A stretch of DNA of 64,000 bases. Origin: Acanthosepion esculentum (Eukaryota; Mollusca; Cephalopoda; Sepiida; Sepiidae). Made by a program: the position numbers and the translations under genes. The DNA lies in the NCBI GenBank assembly GCA_964036315.1, contig OZ038510.1:85887164-85951163 (forward strand), written 5' to 3'. Shown here in pieces: positions 1-13,100 of the stretch. The notes under the pieces are model-generated. The model saw only the letters and a program-made list of their open reading frames with translations, was not told where the DNA came from and did no database searches. Positions within the stretch are counted from its first letter, which is position 1; every line of letters starts with the position of its first letter.

Positions 1-29
1 CAGATGTTTCAGTATAATTAGAACAATCT

Positions 30-330
30 ACCTGGTGGACAAAATAAAGGGTTTGATTCGAAATTCCAATTACCTGAAGAAGGCCAGAGCATATAATGGC
101 TGAAACGTTGTGAATATGGCAATGAAGATGAGGATAACAGTCCGAATAATGTAAATAATCATACCTCATCTCAGAGATATAGACAGATATATAGAGAGAC
201 ATAGACATAGAGGCCAGAGCGTACAATGGCCAAAACGTTGTGAACACGGCAATGAAGATAAGGATAACAGTCCGAATAATGTAAATAATTCAAGTAATCA
301 TAATACCTCATCTCAGAGATATAGGCAGAT
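30..330 (+). repeat. SINE tail, two partial copies
   Basis: Two partial copies of a dispersed tail sequence whose landmarks are 'gaagaaggcc', 'gaaacgttgtg', 'atggca' and 'tccgaataatgtaaataa'. The same tail occurs on both strands at 19.2, 22.8-23.3, 35.4, 36.2 and 36.8-37.5 kb. In the most complete copy (37265-37551) it is the 3' part of a tRNA-headed SINE. The copies here lack the tRNA-like head and are more diverged than those at 37 kb. Confidence 0.75.
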
Positions 331-349
331 ATTAAAAATTGATTCTCAC

Positions 350-437
350 CAAAAGTTCCCCTTGATGTTTCTTCTGAACAAGGTAAAGTGTTGATTCCTT
401 AACACCTTCTATTTGCGGAATTCCATAAGTCACGGCT
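350..437 (-). CDS. RPUSD3: RPUSD3-like exon 5
   Basis: Acceptor 'taattatttttag' precedes the exon and donor 'gtgaga' follows it. One base completes a Leu codon started in exon 4, followed by 29 codons beginning AVTYGIPQIEGV and ending QGELL, phase 0. The 'AVT-GIP' stretch and the following E-rich strand match the point in RluA-family enzymes just after the RLD region. The exon lies between a SINE tail and a Penelope-like fragment. The next exon is beyond the left edge. Confidence 0.8.
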
Positions 438-3400
438 CTAAAAATAATTAAATATAAATATGTCTGCATATGGGGAAATTATATGACAAAGTGGAAAAAG
501 TTTGTCATGCATTTTATCCTTCAAGACTTCATCAGACTAAATTTTGTTATGCTAGTAGGACTACACATGCACATGACAGAGAGATACTGGGAATTTTAGA
601 ATTTTCTTTTTTTTTATCTAGCCGAATTCATTTAGAGTCTTTTTCTTTCTATCACTTTTGTAAGTAGGTATTCCACACTGTGAAATCAGATCTGCCAGGA
701 ACAATGAAATGTTGCAAGAGCCAGGGCGCAAATTTACTGTAGATGATTTTGCAATTTAGGCACTCTCCAGACATTTTTGTTGTAGTGAATTGTTTTTCTC
801 ATTTGATCAGAGTAGCATTTTTTATGTCAAAATTGTGGTTAGTCTCATTACAGTGAGCAACCAATGCATTTGACATATTATTTTGTAAAATGTTCCTTTT
901 GTGTTCATCTAATCTTTTATTTAGATTTCTTGAGGTTTCTTCTATTTTTTGTGACAATTATTACAACTCCTCTTTCAGGTTTTCAATTATTGTTTTGTGT
1001 AGTATGTCTTTTATTGTTTTGGGTATAGTAGTAACAACTTTTATGTTCACTTTAGATGGATTCTTTTTGATGTTCACTTTAGATGGATTCTAAAAGGGGA
1101 GGGGGAATCAGACAAGAAAATAACAAAGACCCCATCCTGAAATGGGAAATATTAAAAAGATGCACCAAATATAAAGCGGGCCATAAATTCCGTAAGCTAT
1201 GCACTGAGGAAAAATTAGCCATAGCATTATATAATAAACCTAATGATCTACTAAATTCTAAAACCGAGATCCTTAACAAATGTAGACAAAGAAAAACTTG
1301 GTTACTGAAATAAGCCTCTCTCCCCAGATTGTATTGTTATTGTTTGTATTTTCTTAAAATATCCCCTCCTCTTTTAGTTATTTGAATAAATTTATACCCC
1401 ATCTCCCACGGTGTCGCTTTTTCTTTTCTTTTTCTTCTTTCCTTGGTCACGTGGTGTTGTCTTGGTTGTCGCCTATATATACGCCGTTTTCGTCTGCCTC
1501 TTTAGCCAGCTGACCCTGACGATTTGCCTAAGTGAAACCTTGGTAGGTTTGTCTGGCTCATTAGGTTTGACTAGGTTTGCTCTATGTTTGTATCGAGCTC
1601 TTTAGTTAGTTGTTTACTCGTATCGGGGTTTTTTTCTTTGGGCCTTGAACCTGTATCTGTGCGATTATTTTCGACAGACTTTCATGTTCCTGGCTCTTTC
1701 TTTTTTAAAACCTTTTTTTCCCTTCGAGATTGATTTGGCTATTGTTAAATCAATTAAAATCATACTCGAAGATATATTGGGATGGCTAAAGATGCATTCC
1801 ACAAGCTAAGCAGAGAATTAAGAGACAGGAAAATTTAATTGGAAACAAAGAAAAGAGTACTGAACTATTACTTGATATCTGTCCTCCTGTATGGCAGTGA
1901 ATGCTGGACAATCTCCTCAAAGATGAAGAAGAGACTCGAAGCAACAGAATTACGATTCTACAGAAGGATACTGTGGATATTATGGGCTGAATATGTCAGA
2001 TCACAAGGTTTTGGAGAAAATAGAAACAAAGATGAAACATATTTAACATCAGGAAGAGGCAGTTGAAATTTCTGGGACATGTACTGAGGAAAGAGGGCTT
2101 GGAAAATCTGATACTCACAGGATGGATAGAGGGGGGAAGGGACATGGGAAAGCAATGTGTGACATACTTGATGGGCTTGAGCAAATGGATGGCAGAACAG
2201 GGTTTGGAAGAAATAACAAAAGAGCTACAAGGGACAGGATGATGTGGAGGGCAGTGACTGCCTGTGTCTTGAAGGGACATGTCAGATAAAAGAAGACTTG
2301 TGTAAAAATTATTTCAACTCCCTGTAGAGTGGTCAATTTTCATCAAGCTTATCAACAGCTTTCTCTTCATTTATTAAAGATATGTACGAGGGTAGACTGA
2401 AACGTTCATGGGCTGCCTAAGAAAGAGTGATGCTAGACCTATGAAATCTAACATGCATGAATTTCAACTCTTCTTATTAATAACTGCATTATTTCCAGGT
2501 AAATTGACATTTGACTGTTCAAAGAAGACGTCAAATGTAACTAGTAGTGACTTCTCTTGAAAATGAGCAACATTTGGCATCTTGGTGTTACCACTACTTG
2601 CAGAAAAAGGGCTCAGCCCTCAAAAACATTTGTGCTGACATCATTGCTACATTAGGGGATGACACCCCCCAGCTTTATCAACAGTGCAAAAGTGGGCAGC
2701 TGAATTTAGGAGGGGAAGGTAGAGTTTTGAAGAAGAACAAAGGTCTGGACATCCTACAACTGCTACCACCAAGGGAAATGTTGATAGTGTTCCAATATGG
2801 TAATGGATGACAGGTAATTGATTATAAATCAAATTGCCAAATCTATTAGTATATCCTGCAAGAGATTTGAGAATATTCTACAGAATGAATGTGGCATAAC
2901 GAAGATTTATACTCGGTGGGTGCCACGTCTTATGACGTGATCCTGATTGGGTTCATCATTTTGAGCCAGAGATAAAGAAACAATCCATGCAGTGGAAACA
3001 CTTCTCACTTGCTCCAAAGAAGGCCAAGGTTGTTTCCACTGCAGGCATTGTGTTTATTGACTATCATCAAAAGAGCCACACCATCAATGGAGAGTACTAT
3101 ACTAACTTGCTGAGGCAGTTACGAAAGGCTATGAAGACCAAACACCCAGGAAAAAAAACTAACAAAAGGAGTCTGGTTTCATCAAGACAATGCTCCAGCA
3201 CACAAGTCACTAGTTTCAATGGTTGCCATGTGTGACTGTGGCTTTTAACTGGTTGATCACCCTCCCTATTTTTCTGATTTGGCCTTATCTGACAATCATC
3301 TGTTCCCCAACATGAAAAACCACTTGGCTGGGAACTAGTATCACAGTGATGGTGACGTCATATCTGTTGTTGATGATATTTGACCAACAGGATGAAAGCT

Positions 3401-5207
3401 TCTTCACCAATGGGATCCAAATTCTGCATCACCGATGGAAGAATTGTGTGGACCACAAGGAAGACTATGCTGAAAAATAAATCTCATTTGGTCACATTCC
3501 ATAGTTGACACTTAAATATATATCAAAAGCAGACAATGCAAGTCTCATAAAGACATCTAAGTCAATCCAGAGCAGCAGAAATATCTATGTGTGGTCTGTT
3601 GATCAATAGAGCTGAGTATATTTGCAAACTCCTTTAACTTTCTTATCTCCCAATACTGTTCCCTATTATTATGACTTCATTCCATAAGGCTTGGTTTGGT
3701 CCATTTTCCTTCCATTCATAATCAGCATGCTCATTTTTGTTGCTTTGATCTCTAGGTTCTATCTGGAACATTTAGGGCAAGAAAAACATGGTTCTCCACA
3801 ACTTCTAATCCACTGTAACTCTTCACTAGTCAAATCTTTAAAAATTCAATAAGTGTCTGAAAAAAATTGGAGAAGCAATCAATTTAAATACAATGATCAA
3901 AACAACAAAGATGAAGATACAAGTTTGAATCATTTGATAAATCATGTGTACAATGATTGCAAAATGAGTAACTTGCATATTCCTAGCTAGGGGTTAAATT
4001 GCAAAGTAGACTTGGCTCCCTAGTCTTGTGTGGTGGTCAGTCTAGGAGAAGGACAACTGTGATTTCAAAACTGGAGGAGGCAATGGAGAATCACTCCTCC
4101 ATCTTTCTTAACAAGTCATAATAATTCAAAGATATTCAAAAGAGAGAAGATGTGGAGGGTCATGATTTTATTCATATCCCTTCAGGGTTTGGGCAAAGTA
4201 AAAATAAAAAATTTTTTTAAAAAGTACAAACTTACAAATATGTTTGATAGGGTAATGCCAGACTCTTGGAACGGTCAAGTGCTTGTATCACCGCGTCTTT
4301 CGCCTTTGTGCTTTTTGTCATAATTAGGACGCCTGCATAAAACCTATGAGGACAAGCAACAGAAATCATCAACAAACTTAATTTCAAGAGTAAGTATTTC
4401 AAAAATATATTTAAAATGTAAAATTCAGTTTCTCTAAATCCATACTTTTTGAAAATTTCACTCCTAACATTCATATGACCTCATATCATACTAGTATCAG
4501 ATTAAACTGACACCTTTTTACCAGATTATATATATATATATATATATAAACACACACACACACACACACACACATTGTAACAGCAAACGTGTCCAAATCA
4601 TGTAACAGAATAATTGTCCATACCACAAAAAGTTTAATATCTAAAAAAAAAAACCACTAAACTAATTGAGTTTCTTCTTTCCAGGTTTTCAGATAAGACG
4701 TTTAGCCATCTTGACACCATTTGTCATAAGAATCACTGAAAAACCTTTTGAGTTATTCAGATAGAAAGAGAACAGGTTAAAATTATTTTGTGCCAGACCA
4801 AGTATGTTTCCAACTGAGCAATTGTGAGAGGAAAAAGATCATTCAGGCATTCAGTAATGGTACCAACATTCATACCCTGGCTTCCATCTTCTAAGTTCAT
4901 TCAAGAACCATCAAGAGAACAGTGAATAAGTTTAAAAAAGAAGAAACAGTAAAGAAGAAAACTGGATCAGGAGGTCGTAACAGGAAGAGGGGTCATCATT
5001 TCAACTTTGAGCTAAAGAGTTCAATTAGAAAACATCTAATTCATAAGATGTTTGGCATGAGAGAAGTTTCATCTATGACAGTCCAAAGAGCAGGGAAAAA
5101 AGACTTCAAACTGAAATCATACATGAAACCTGTGAGTCACCTTGTTGCCCCAGTTAGAAAGTTAGAGAGAGCAAAGATCATCTTGAATAAGTTGGAAAAT
5201 GATCTTG

Positions 5208-5290
<83 letters not shown>

Positions 5291-5548
5291 AACTTCCGAT
5301 CCTTTACTAAGATTAATTAATGATGAACATGTCATTTTCATTTATGATAAATTTCATCACAATTCTGTTAAGGTCAGAGAGTAATTATACATTATTATTG
5401 CTCAAAGTAGAATCCAATAGTGTTCTAAAAACCTTGGAGAATTCCTGTAATATATCTTTAATCATTTCTAAGATGTAAGCTTAATCTAACAATTGGACAA
5501 TTTTTGCTTTTACACGATTTGAACAATTTTCCTGTTATACCCGGTATA

Positions 5549-5590
<42 letters not shown>

Positions 5591-8500
5591 CATACATACA
5601 CACAAATATATTTAAGATAGTGATATATATTTTTATATATCAAGAACAATACTGGGGAAAAATGCATGACAAATAAGACAAAGTTTTCTTGTGACGCATT
5701 TCATCCTTTCCTTTCGGACTTCATCAGACTAAATTTGTTGTGATTGTGTGACTACACATGTGCACGGACGGGGGATGCTGGGAATTTGAAATTTAAAATG
5801 TTTTTTGTTTTTTTTAATCTAGGTGATTTCACAAAAGATGGTATCAGTTGAACACATCTTCAGCAGGTGTCAGCTTAAACTGATGCCTCCTTTTCATCCC
5901 CATTAACTAGACGATAATTATATTTTAATTCTGCTTTTTTTTTTCACTAGTTAGTAAGTTACCATATGTATTATGCCCTACCATTGCAACAGGTAAATAA
6001 TGGACCATTTTGTCATTTTGACTGTGAAGAAAAAAAATATCAGAGAAACTGGTTTTCATGAGAAAAAAAAAAGCATACATAAGTAAAAAAGAAAAAAGGA
6101 AGACAGAGAAAGCAATAATGCTCTCATGTCTTTAACGTCTGCTTCAATGAAATGGAAACCGGATACTTTTGAAACTTTTCATCTCTACCCTCTGCTTCAA
6201 ATAATGACCAGCATTTATGATTTTTATTGCAATATTTTGTTAAAGTTGTCAAGCGCAAATATTTAAAAATGCATTAACGGAATTTCCACAGCAATTTTTA
6301 TAGTCATGGAACTCACAAAAATCTTATTCAATCATTAACTTAATTATGATTCATAATTAAGCTTCTTCCCATGAACTGCTAGTTTGTGGAAACAACTCCC
6401 AAGAGGATGCTCTCCCAAATACTACAATCTTAACATCTAGGGCTATCCGTTACCTTTCCTTTATATCCTCATAAACTGTACTTCTTATGCTTACTACTCA
6501 TACAATGTCCTTCAGTAACCCTCTACCTTGAGTGGCTCTTGGACCTTGTATTATTAAAGAAAATTTTAATAGGAAAACTGTGAAATTTTCATGGGTAAAA
6601 CTAATAAATTATGATTTCACAAAGTGAAAATCTCACGGGCTCCATGTGCAAATTACAAATTGGAGATACTGAGATCAAACAAGTACAAAAATTTAAATAT
6701 CTAGAAAGTGTTTTATCAGATGACAGAAAATGCGACCATGACATCAGAAGGTACACTGGGATAGTGAAAGATGCCTTCCAAAATGTCTACCATTCATCCA
6801 TGCTTTGCATATTGCTGCCACATCTGGTCTGGTGTTCTTGCTATATATTTAAGAGATTCGTGATAAAATCCAAAGAATCTGCAATGTTATTGGTCCTGAC
6901 CTGGCATCTCGGCTTCAGTCACTTTTGCCACCACCAAAACATTGCTTCTCTATGCTTTTTCTATAACTACTTTCATGGTAATCGTTTTGCTGAACTTTTC
7001 TCTATGGTAACTTGACATTTTTAATTACAGTACCAGATTGGCAGCAAGGTCTAATCATTTTACAGTTGAAATGGCTAGATGTAACTGTAAGTTCTATGCT
7101 AGCAATTTCTTCTATCACACTTCTTGCTTGTGGAACCTTCTTCCAGTTTTCTTGCTTTCTAATCAAGTTTGACCTTCAAAAATTTAAATGCAATATCAAT
7201 CATTATCTTCTATTTCATTGTTTCCTCTCCTTAATACGATTTTTTTCTCATATTCTCTCACACTTAGTAACCCCTTGTGACTTAGTGGCTTTATTGCCTT
7301 GCTTGGGGTGAAATGAGTAAAAGATAATTTTTTTAAATAAAACTAAGCAAAGTATTAAGAAACAGGAAAATTTCATTAGAAACAAAGAAAAAGGTGTTGG
7401 ATTATGACGTAATATTGGTCCTCCTATATGGCAGCGAATGCTGACCAATTGACTCACAGATGAAGAAGAAACTAAAAGCAAGAGAAATTTGTTCCTACAG
7501 GAGGATGCTGAGAATACCATGCACCAAAGATGTGAGCACCAACAAAGTTTTAGAGAAAATACAAACAAAAAGACACTTATACTAAACTTCATAAAGAAAC
7601 CATTGAAATTTCTGGGGCAAGGAAAGAAGGCTTAGAAAAAATGAGACTCACAGGACATATTGAAGGCAAGGACAGAGCAAAACAGCGCATTACCTAACAA
7701 GCTTATGTCAATGGATGGCAGAACAGGGTTTAGGAGAGATAGCAAAAAGAAATCACTTACTAAAAGCTACAAAGAGCAGGAAATAGGGGAGAGCCATGAT
7801 CTCCAACATCTTGAAGGGAAACGGCACATAGAAGAAGATTAGAAATTTGGTATATGAAACCTGGCTCTATAATTAACAATTCCAAGCCAGTATCTATTAC
7901 ACCACCTGCACATCCAAGCTTACAGCACCTGGTATTTCCGAGCAGTCATCCATCTAGATACTGACCAGGCTCGATGTTGCTTAACTTCGGTGATCGTACG
8001 GGAACATGCGTTTCAGCGTGATGTGGCTATAAGCCTCAAAGAAAGATGCCAAATAACAGAAATCAGATCGCTTGAAAGCTTTAGAGAGAAACGACAACTA
8101 AAATGGTTTAGGATATGTAACTAAAAGGGAAAAATAATGGATGGATGATGGATTTAACGGCATGTCAACTCCTATTTGGGTCATTTTATGCCGAAGCCTT
8201 ATTAATTTATGAATTTAAGTTGGTTATTTTGTATAAAAGGTTGAAGTATAGTTGGTAATATTGTTTTTCAAAAAAGCATAGTTGGTAATATTGTTTTTCA
8301 AAAAAGTATAGTTGGTAATATTGTTTTTCAAAAAAGCATAGTTGGTAATATTGTTTTTCAAAAAAGTATAGTTGGTAATATTGTTTTTCAAAAAAGTATA
8401 GTTGGTAATATTGTTTTTCAAAAAAGTATAGTTGGTAATATTGTTTTTCAAAAAAGTATAGTTGGTAATATTGTTTTTCAAAAAAGTAATAATATTTTTT

Positions 8501-10109
8501 CATTTTCATTCTGGTCTTTTGTGATCTTTATAAAAAAGCAATTATTTTGTTGATAATATTTATCAAATATGCGGATGTAGTTTGTCGTCATACCCAGGAC
8601 GCGGATGTAGTTTGCCGTCATACCCAGGACGCGGATGTAGTTTGCCGTCATACCCAGGACGCGGATGTAGTTTGTCGTCATACCCAGGACGGAAAAATAA
8701 TGACAAGATGTTGACTTTCCACACTACCAAAAACAAAAGGTTAGGAAGGAAACGCTCATCAATACAAGAAAGATTCATATCAGCTGATTTGTGAAAACTT
8801 ATTTGCAAGAAAAACTGTTTTAAGAAAAAAAAAAACTGTCTTTTTTTTTTTTTATAAATTTCAACCAATTGTAAACGTCATTCAGTCAACGAATATTTCC
8901 ATAATCATATCTGATGCTACAAACGTGTTTTTCAGAAGGGCATTTTAAAATAACTGAACGATAAACGATGCTTACATTTTGATTGAATGAGCGATTTGCA
9001 AATTCGGGCATTGAAAATGTTGTCTAAGGATTGGGATGATATCGGCAATACATGCGTACAGCTGCGGAGGTATGTCAGGATTAATTGGAACGCCATAACC
9101 AAGTTCGTCTTCCTGGCCAGGAACTGTCTGACCTTCAAAGAAAAAAAGAAAAAATAATCATGGAAACATGAAACAATAATACGATGTCGTAGGTAAAATA
9201 AAATTTCTGTCTGAATTTCTGGAATGAGGAAATATCATTATTTATGTTATTTGGTTGATCTAGCTGGGACATTCAGGAGTCTATCCCACCATCATCAAGG
9301 TCACAAAGTCATTGGGGGTAGCATTCTATGTCATAACATTGCTGGTCAATGTAGCTGGTTGCTGGGTAACCAACCCGTCTTGCACCATGGCTAGGTGTCC
9401 AGATCACTTGTGAGTTCTTGTTTTGTTTCCCAGCAGTTCACATTCTATGTTTTTGGTAGCAGAAATGTTTGTGATTGAAAGAGTTTGACAGGGCTATTTG
9501 TGTGAATTTGATTTTGGTGGACAATTCTGCGTGACAGAGAAGTCCACAAACTTGGTCGGAAGCGCCTCTTTCACGGCTCAAAGGGGAGTGAGACAAGTGA
9601 GATTTGGCAAAAACCTGGTTGCATCGGGCTGTCACATGCTTGTTCTGTCAAGGTCTGTCTTGCTTATATCAACCCAACTGGCGCTACCCTCTTCCATTAG
9701 GTTGGCCTTGAGATTGTGTAGATCTTAGCCTATTCTGCCATTGGGCTTTTTGGGGGTTAGTCATGTTCAGTCTGGTCCGTCCTCATTGACCTTACCATTA
9801 TGGGTGGCCCTACAGAAGTTGGAACTTCAGACGGTTCCGCTCTGGTGATCACTGGGACAAGTAAACCCTCTACCATAACAAAGAATGGACTTACATATTT
9901 TACACTGCATGTCGTAGTGAACAGTTCATTTTCAAATGTACCACTTTGACTTACTGTAATGGCAATAATAGAAACGAATTATTTAATAAAGAAAAGAATA
10001 AAACTAATAATAGTATAAAATTATCATTAAATATACAAGAAGATTTTTTTGGGTTGCTAAAAATAAATATTTGAGAGACAAATAATAAAAGACGAAATTC
10101 TCTACTGAA

Positions 10110-10145
<36 letters not shown>

Positions 10146-13100
10146 CAATAAAACACACACAACCCTGCATGTTGATAAAAAACTGAAAGTACATTTTGGT
10201 TTCATTACCCTGCCCCTACTTTTATGCTAAGGTAAACTTGATCAACTAACAAAAGTCTTTTTGCTCTCTTTTTTTGAAGTCATAATCATTCCTGTGTCAG
10301 GAAAAAGAAAAAATTTAACTTTTATCTGTAATGATTTTTTTAATACTGGCATACATACCAAACACATGTATTCCGAGAGGTTTGTTGAAGGCTATTAAGT
10401 CTTCTGAAAAGGATAGAAAATAAGAAATTAATAAAATGGTATTATCGATTTTATAATATCAAACACAATAGGACTTTATTGGTTATGCAGCCTCATCTTC
10501 CCTACTTATTAATGAAATATGCCATTGTTATGGTTAAAAGAGTTGAGAAATTATAATTTTGATAGTGGCAATTGAATGTATCTCACGAAATTGTAATGGT
10601 TTACCATTTTTTATGTGGGTGTATTGTTGAAAAAAGAATGACAGTCTCAAGCTATCACGGTAAGGGTATCCCTCCAACACTTGAAAAGAGAAAAGTTATC
10701 TGCTTCCTCCATATTGAAACATTCTTGCCTCTACTCAAAAAATGATTCTGTTTACAGGTCATTTTCCCCAGGGGAAAGCAACTCCTGAAAACAATATGCA
10801 CAGTTATCTCCCTTGTGCTATCGAGAGAGAATATATCTTTATTTTATCGTAACAGGAATCATTACTTCAGTTGTGGGTGCCTTGGCGTGTTGTAATGGTT
10901 AGCAAGCTTGTCTCGCTAGATCAGTTACGACTGAAAAGTGAGTTCGATCGTCACTAGGTGCCCTATACTTTCGGACTTGTGCCACACGCATAGAAAAATA
11001 ACCATTATGACAGCTGACACCAACAAATAAATTGCTTTATTGATTGGAATCTTACGTCATATCAACCCTTTGTAGGTTATTTAAAGCCGAAACATATTTC
11101 GAATTGTATGAAGCTGCTTACAGAACTGGCTTGATGCAGATTAATTTCAGTGATCGAACAAGATCTCACCAACAATTGAACATGTACCATGTTAACAATA
11201 GAATATGTCATTATTAAGAAATATGATCTTATTGAGTTGCCAATGTATTGCTTTTCATTTTTGTACCATGTTATCTTTTGGGAGATATTTTTACTTTTAT
11301 TTACAAATTTTTGGTGCCACTTCATGCAGGATTTTTATTTGGTGTGTGAATATGATTTACATGCGCAGTTCTACTGAAGAAGTGTGTGATCTACACTTTA
11401 AAATAGGTACCGCCACTCGGTCGCGTAAAAAAGCAGCATATCACGATGAAAAAAGCCCATAAATCAATGAAAACAGTTTTGTCTAGGTATGTCCAATATT
11501 TCGCTAAAAAGTGGTATACCTTGACGACAAAAGGTCCCCAAATTGATAAAACAATTTTTAACGTTTAAATATTTATGTTGTTATTAAAGAGGAAAGACCA
11601 AAGTATTTTCTGAATATTTTTTCAGATTTTTTAATCCTTCCTATAAATGTTTAAAATTTTATTAAAAAATCTTGTTTTTTTTTCGAGTCAAAAAATTTCG
11701 TAAAATCGAACTTATCGACATTTCTGTCGGAAAGATCATAGTTTGTTAGTTAAAAAAGCATGAAAAATCAATTACACCTTTTTCTTTTGTTATCTTAGGA
11801 AATTTAGAATGATTAAAGTATACTTAATGTAATTTGAAAGAAACATTACTTACATTTTTAGCAGAAAATTTTTTAAAAGAGATATTTCCAACCAGAGTGG
11901 TCTATTTTCACAGGCGTTGATTGATGTACGTCAATATATTCACAACTTACGGTACGGAAATTTATTGTATGGTAGCACAGAAGTGATATAATTCGTTCTA
12001 ATTTTAAGTGAATCTGGTTAGTAGATTTTTTTTTTAAAAATTCACTTTCAAATTTTTTTTTTTTTTTACCTTACGTTTGAGGAAGAATTCTGCACTGAAA
12101 ATAACATTTAAATTATGAAAGAAAATCAAATTTTACAAGTAAAAATAAAACAGTAAAAAAAATTCAATTTTTTAAATTGAGGTTTATTATTTCAGTCATG
12201 AAATATTTTTCTGAGAATATAAAAATTACATGAAACACCATTAATTGAAACGGGTTAACTTAATGAAATGAGATTTTATTTCTTTTTTATTAAGGCAGAT
12301 TTTTTTCTATTTATTAATAATTATATGGCAGTAATTTTAATATGAGTTTTATTTTATTTATTAATAAAATTAACATGCTATGTTGGTTTTGTTTTGACTC
12401 AACAAGTATTTTTTAGTTTGAGTAGTAGCGAGCTAACTCCAGAAAATTTAAACTCCAAAAATCGTTTTAATTGATAATTTGTCGTGTGGATAATAATTCC
12501 AAAGTAATGTACAATGAATTTATGCATTCGATTTCAAACTTGAAAATTTGGGTGGACTTCCAAGGGCGTTTTTTTTTTTGTAATTGTAAATAGTCGATAT
12601 TTTCTTTTATCCCACTATTCGATTATATTTGAGTAGAAAAAGAAAAAAATTGAAAATAATACGACGATATTCAGAAAACTTGACAAGCGTTGTTTTCTTG
12701 TTACTGAACGAATCAAAGCCATTTCTGAAGTAAAAAAAAAACTTGCTTCTATCAAAGGAAACTACTCATGTGACATTATTTCAACAATGTGCATCCGTAC
12801 TTTCGTTGTAGACGATTTTAAATACAATTTTGGAATATTAAAAATTATTTTAAAAATAATTATGGTTGTCAGATTTTAATAAGCTTTCAAATTTATGATC
12901 TTTAAAAAGTAGAGAACATAATATATCATTTCCATAAGGTTGCAGAAAGAACTTAATGTATAAATATATAACAACCTTTTGTCATATTGTGTACTTAAAA
13001 TTGAAAAAAAAAAGATAATTAATGTAAAAATTCATTGTTCATCAAAAAAAATTTTTTCTTTCAGATAATAATTACCTTCGTATATATTATTCAGAAAAGC

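Noticed and set aside
470..667. 65-residue plus frame
   Set aside because: Antisense to the Penelope-like tail that is recognisable on the minus strand.
3640..3770. Possible further minus-strand exon of the host gene
   Set aside because: The frame does not match the family after exon 4, whereas 350-437 continues it exactly.
4253..4340. Alternative acceptor 'tatgcag' for exon 4
   Set aside because: It would put a stop in frame after exon 3. The acceptor 13 bp upstream keeps the frame and the family alignment.
8207..8509. Open frames over the 30-bp minisatellite (FFEKQYYQLY repeats)
   Set aside because: The unit length is a multiple of three, so several frames stay open on one strand. No start context and no conservation.
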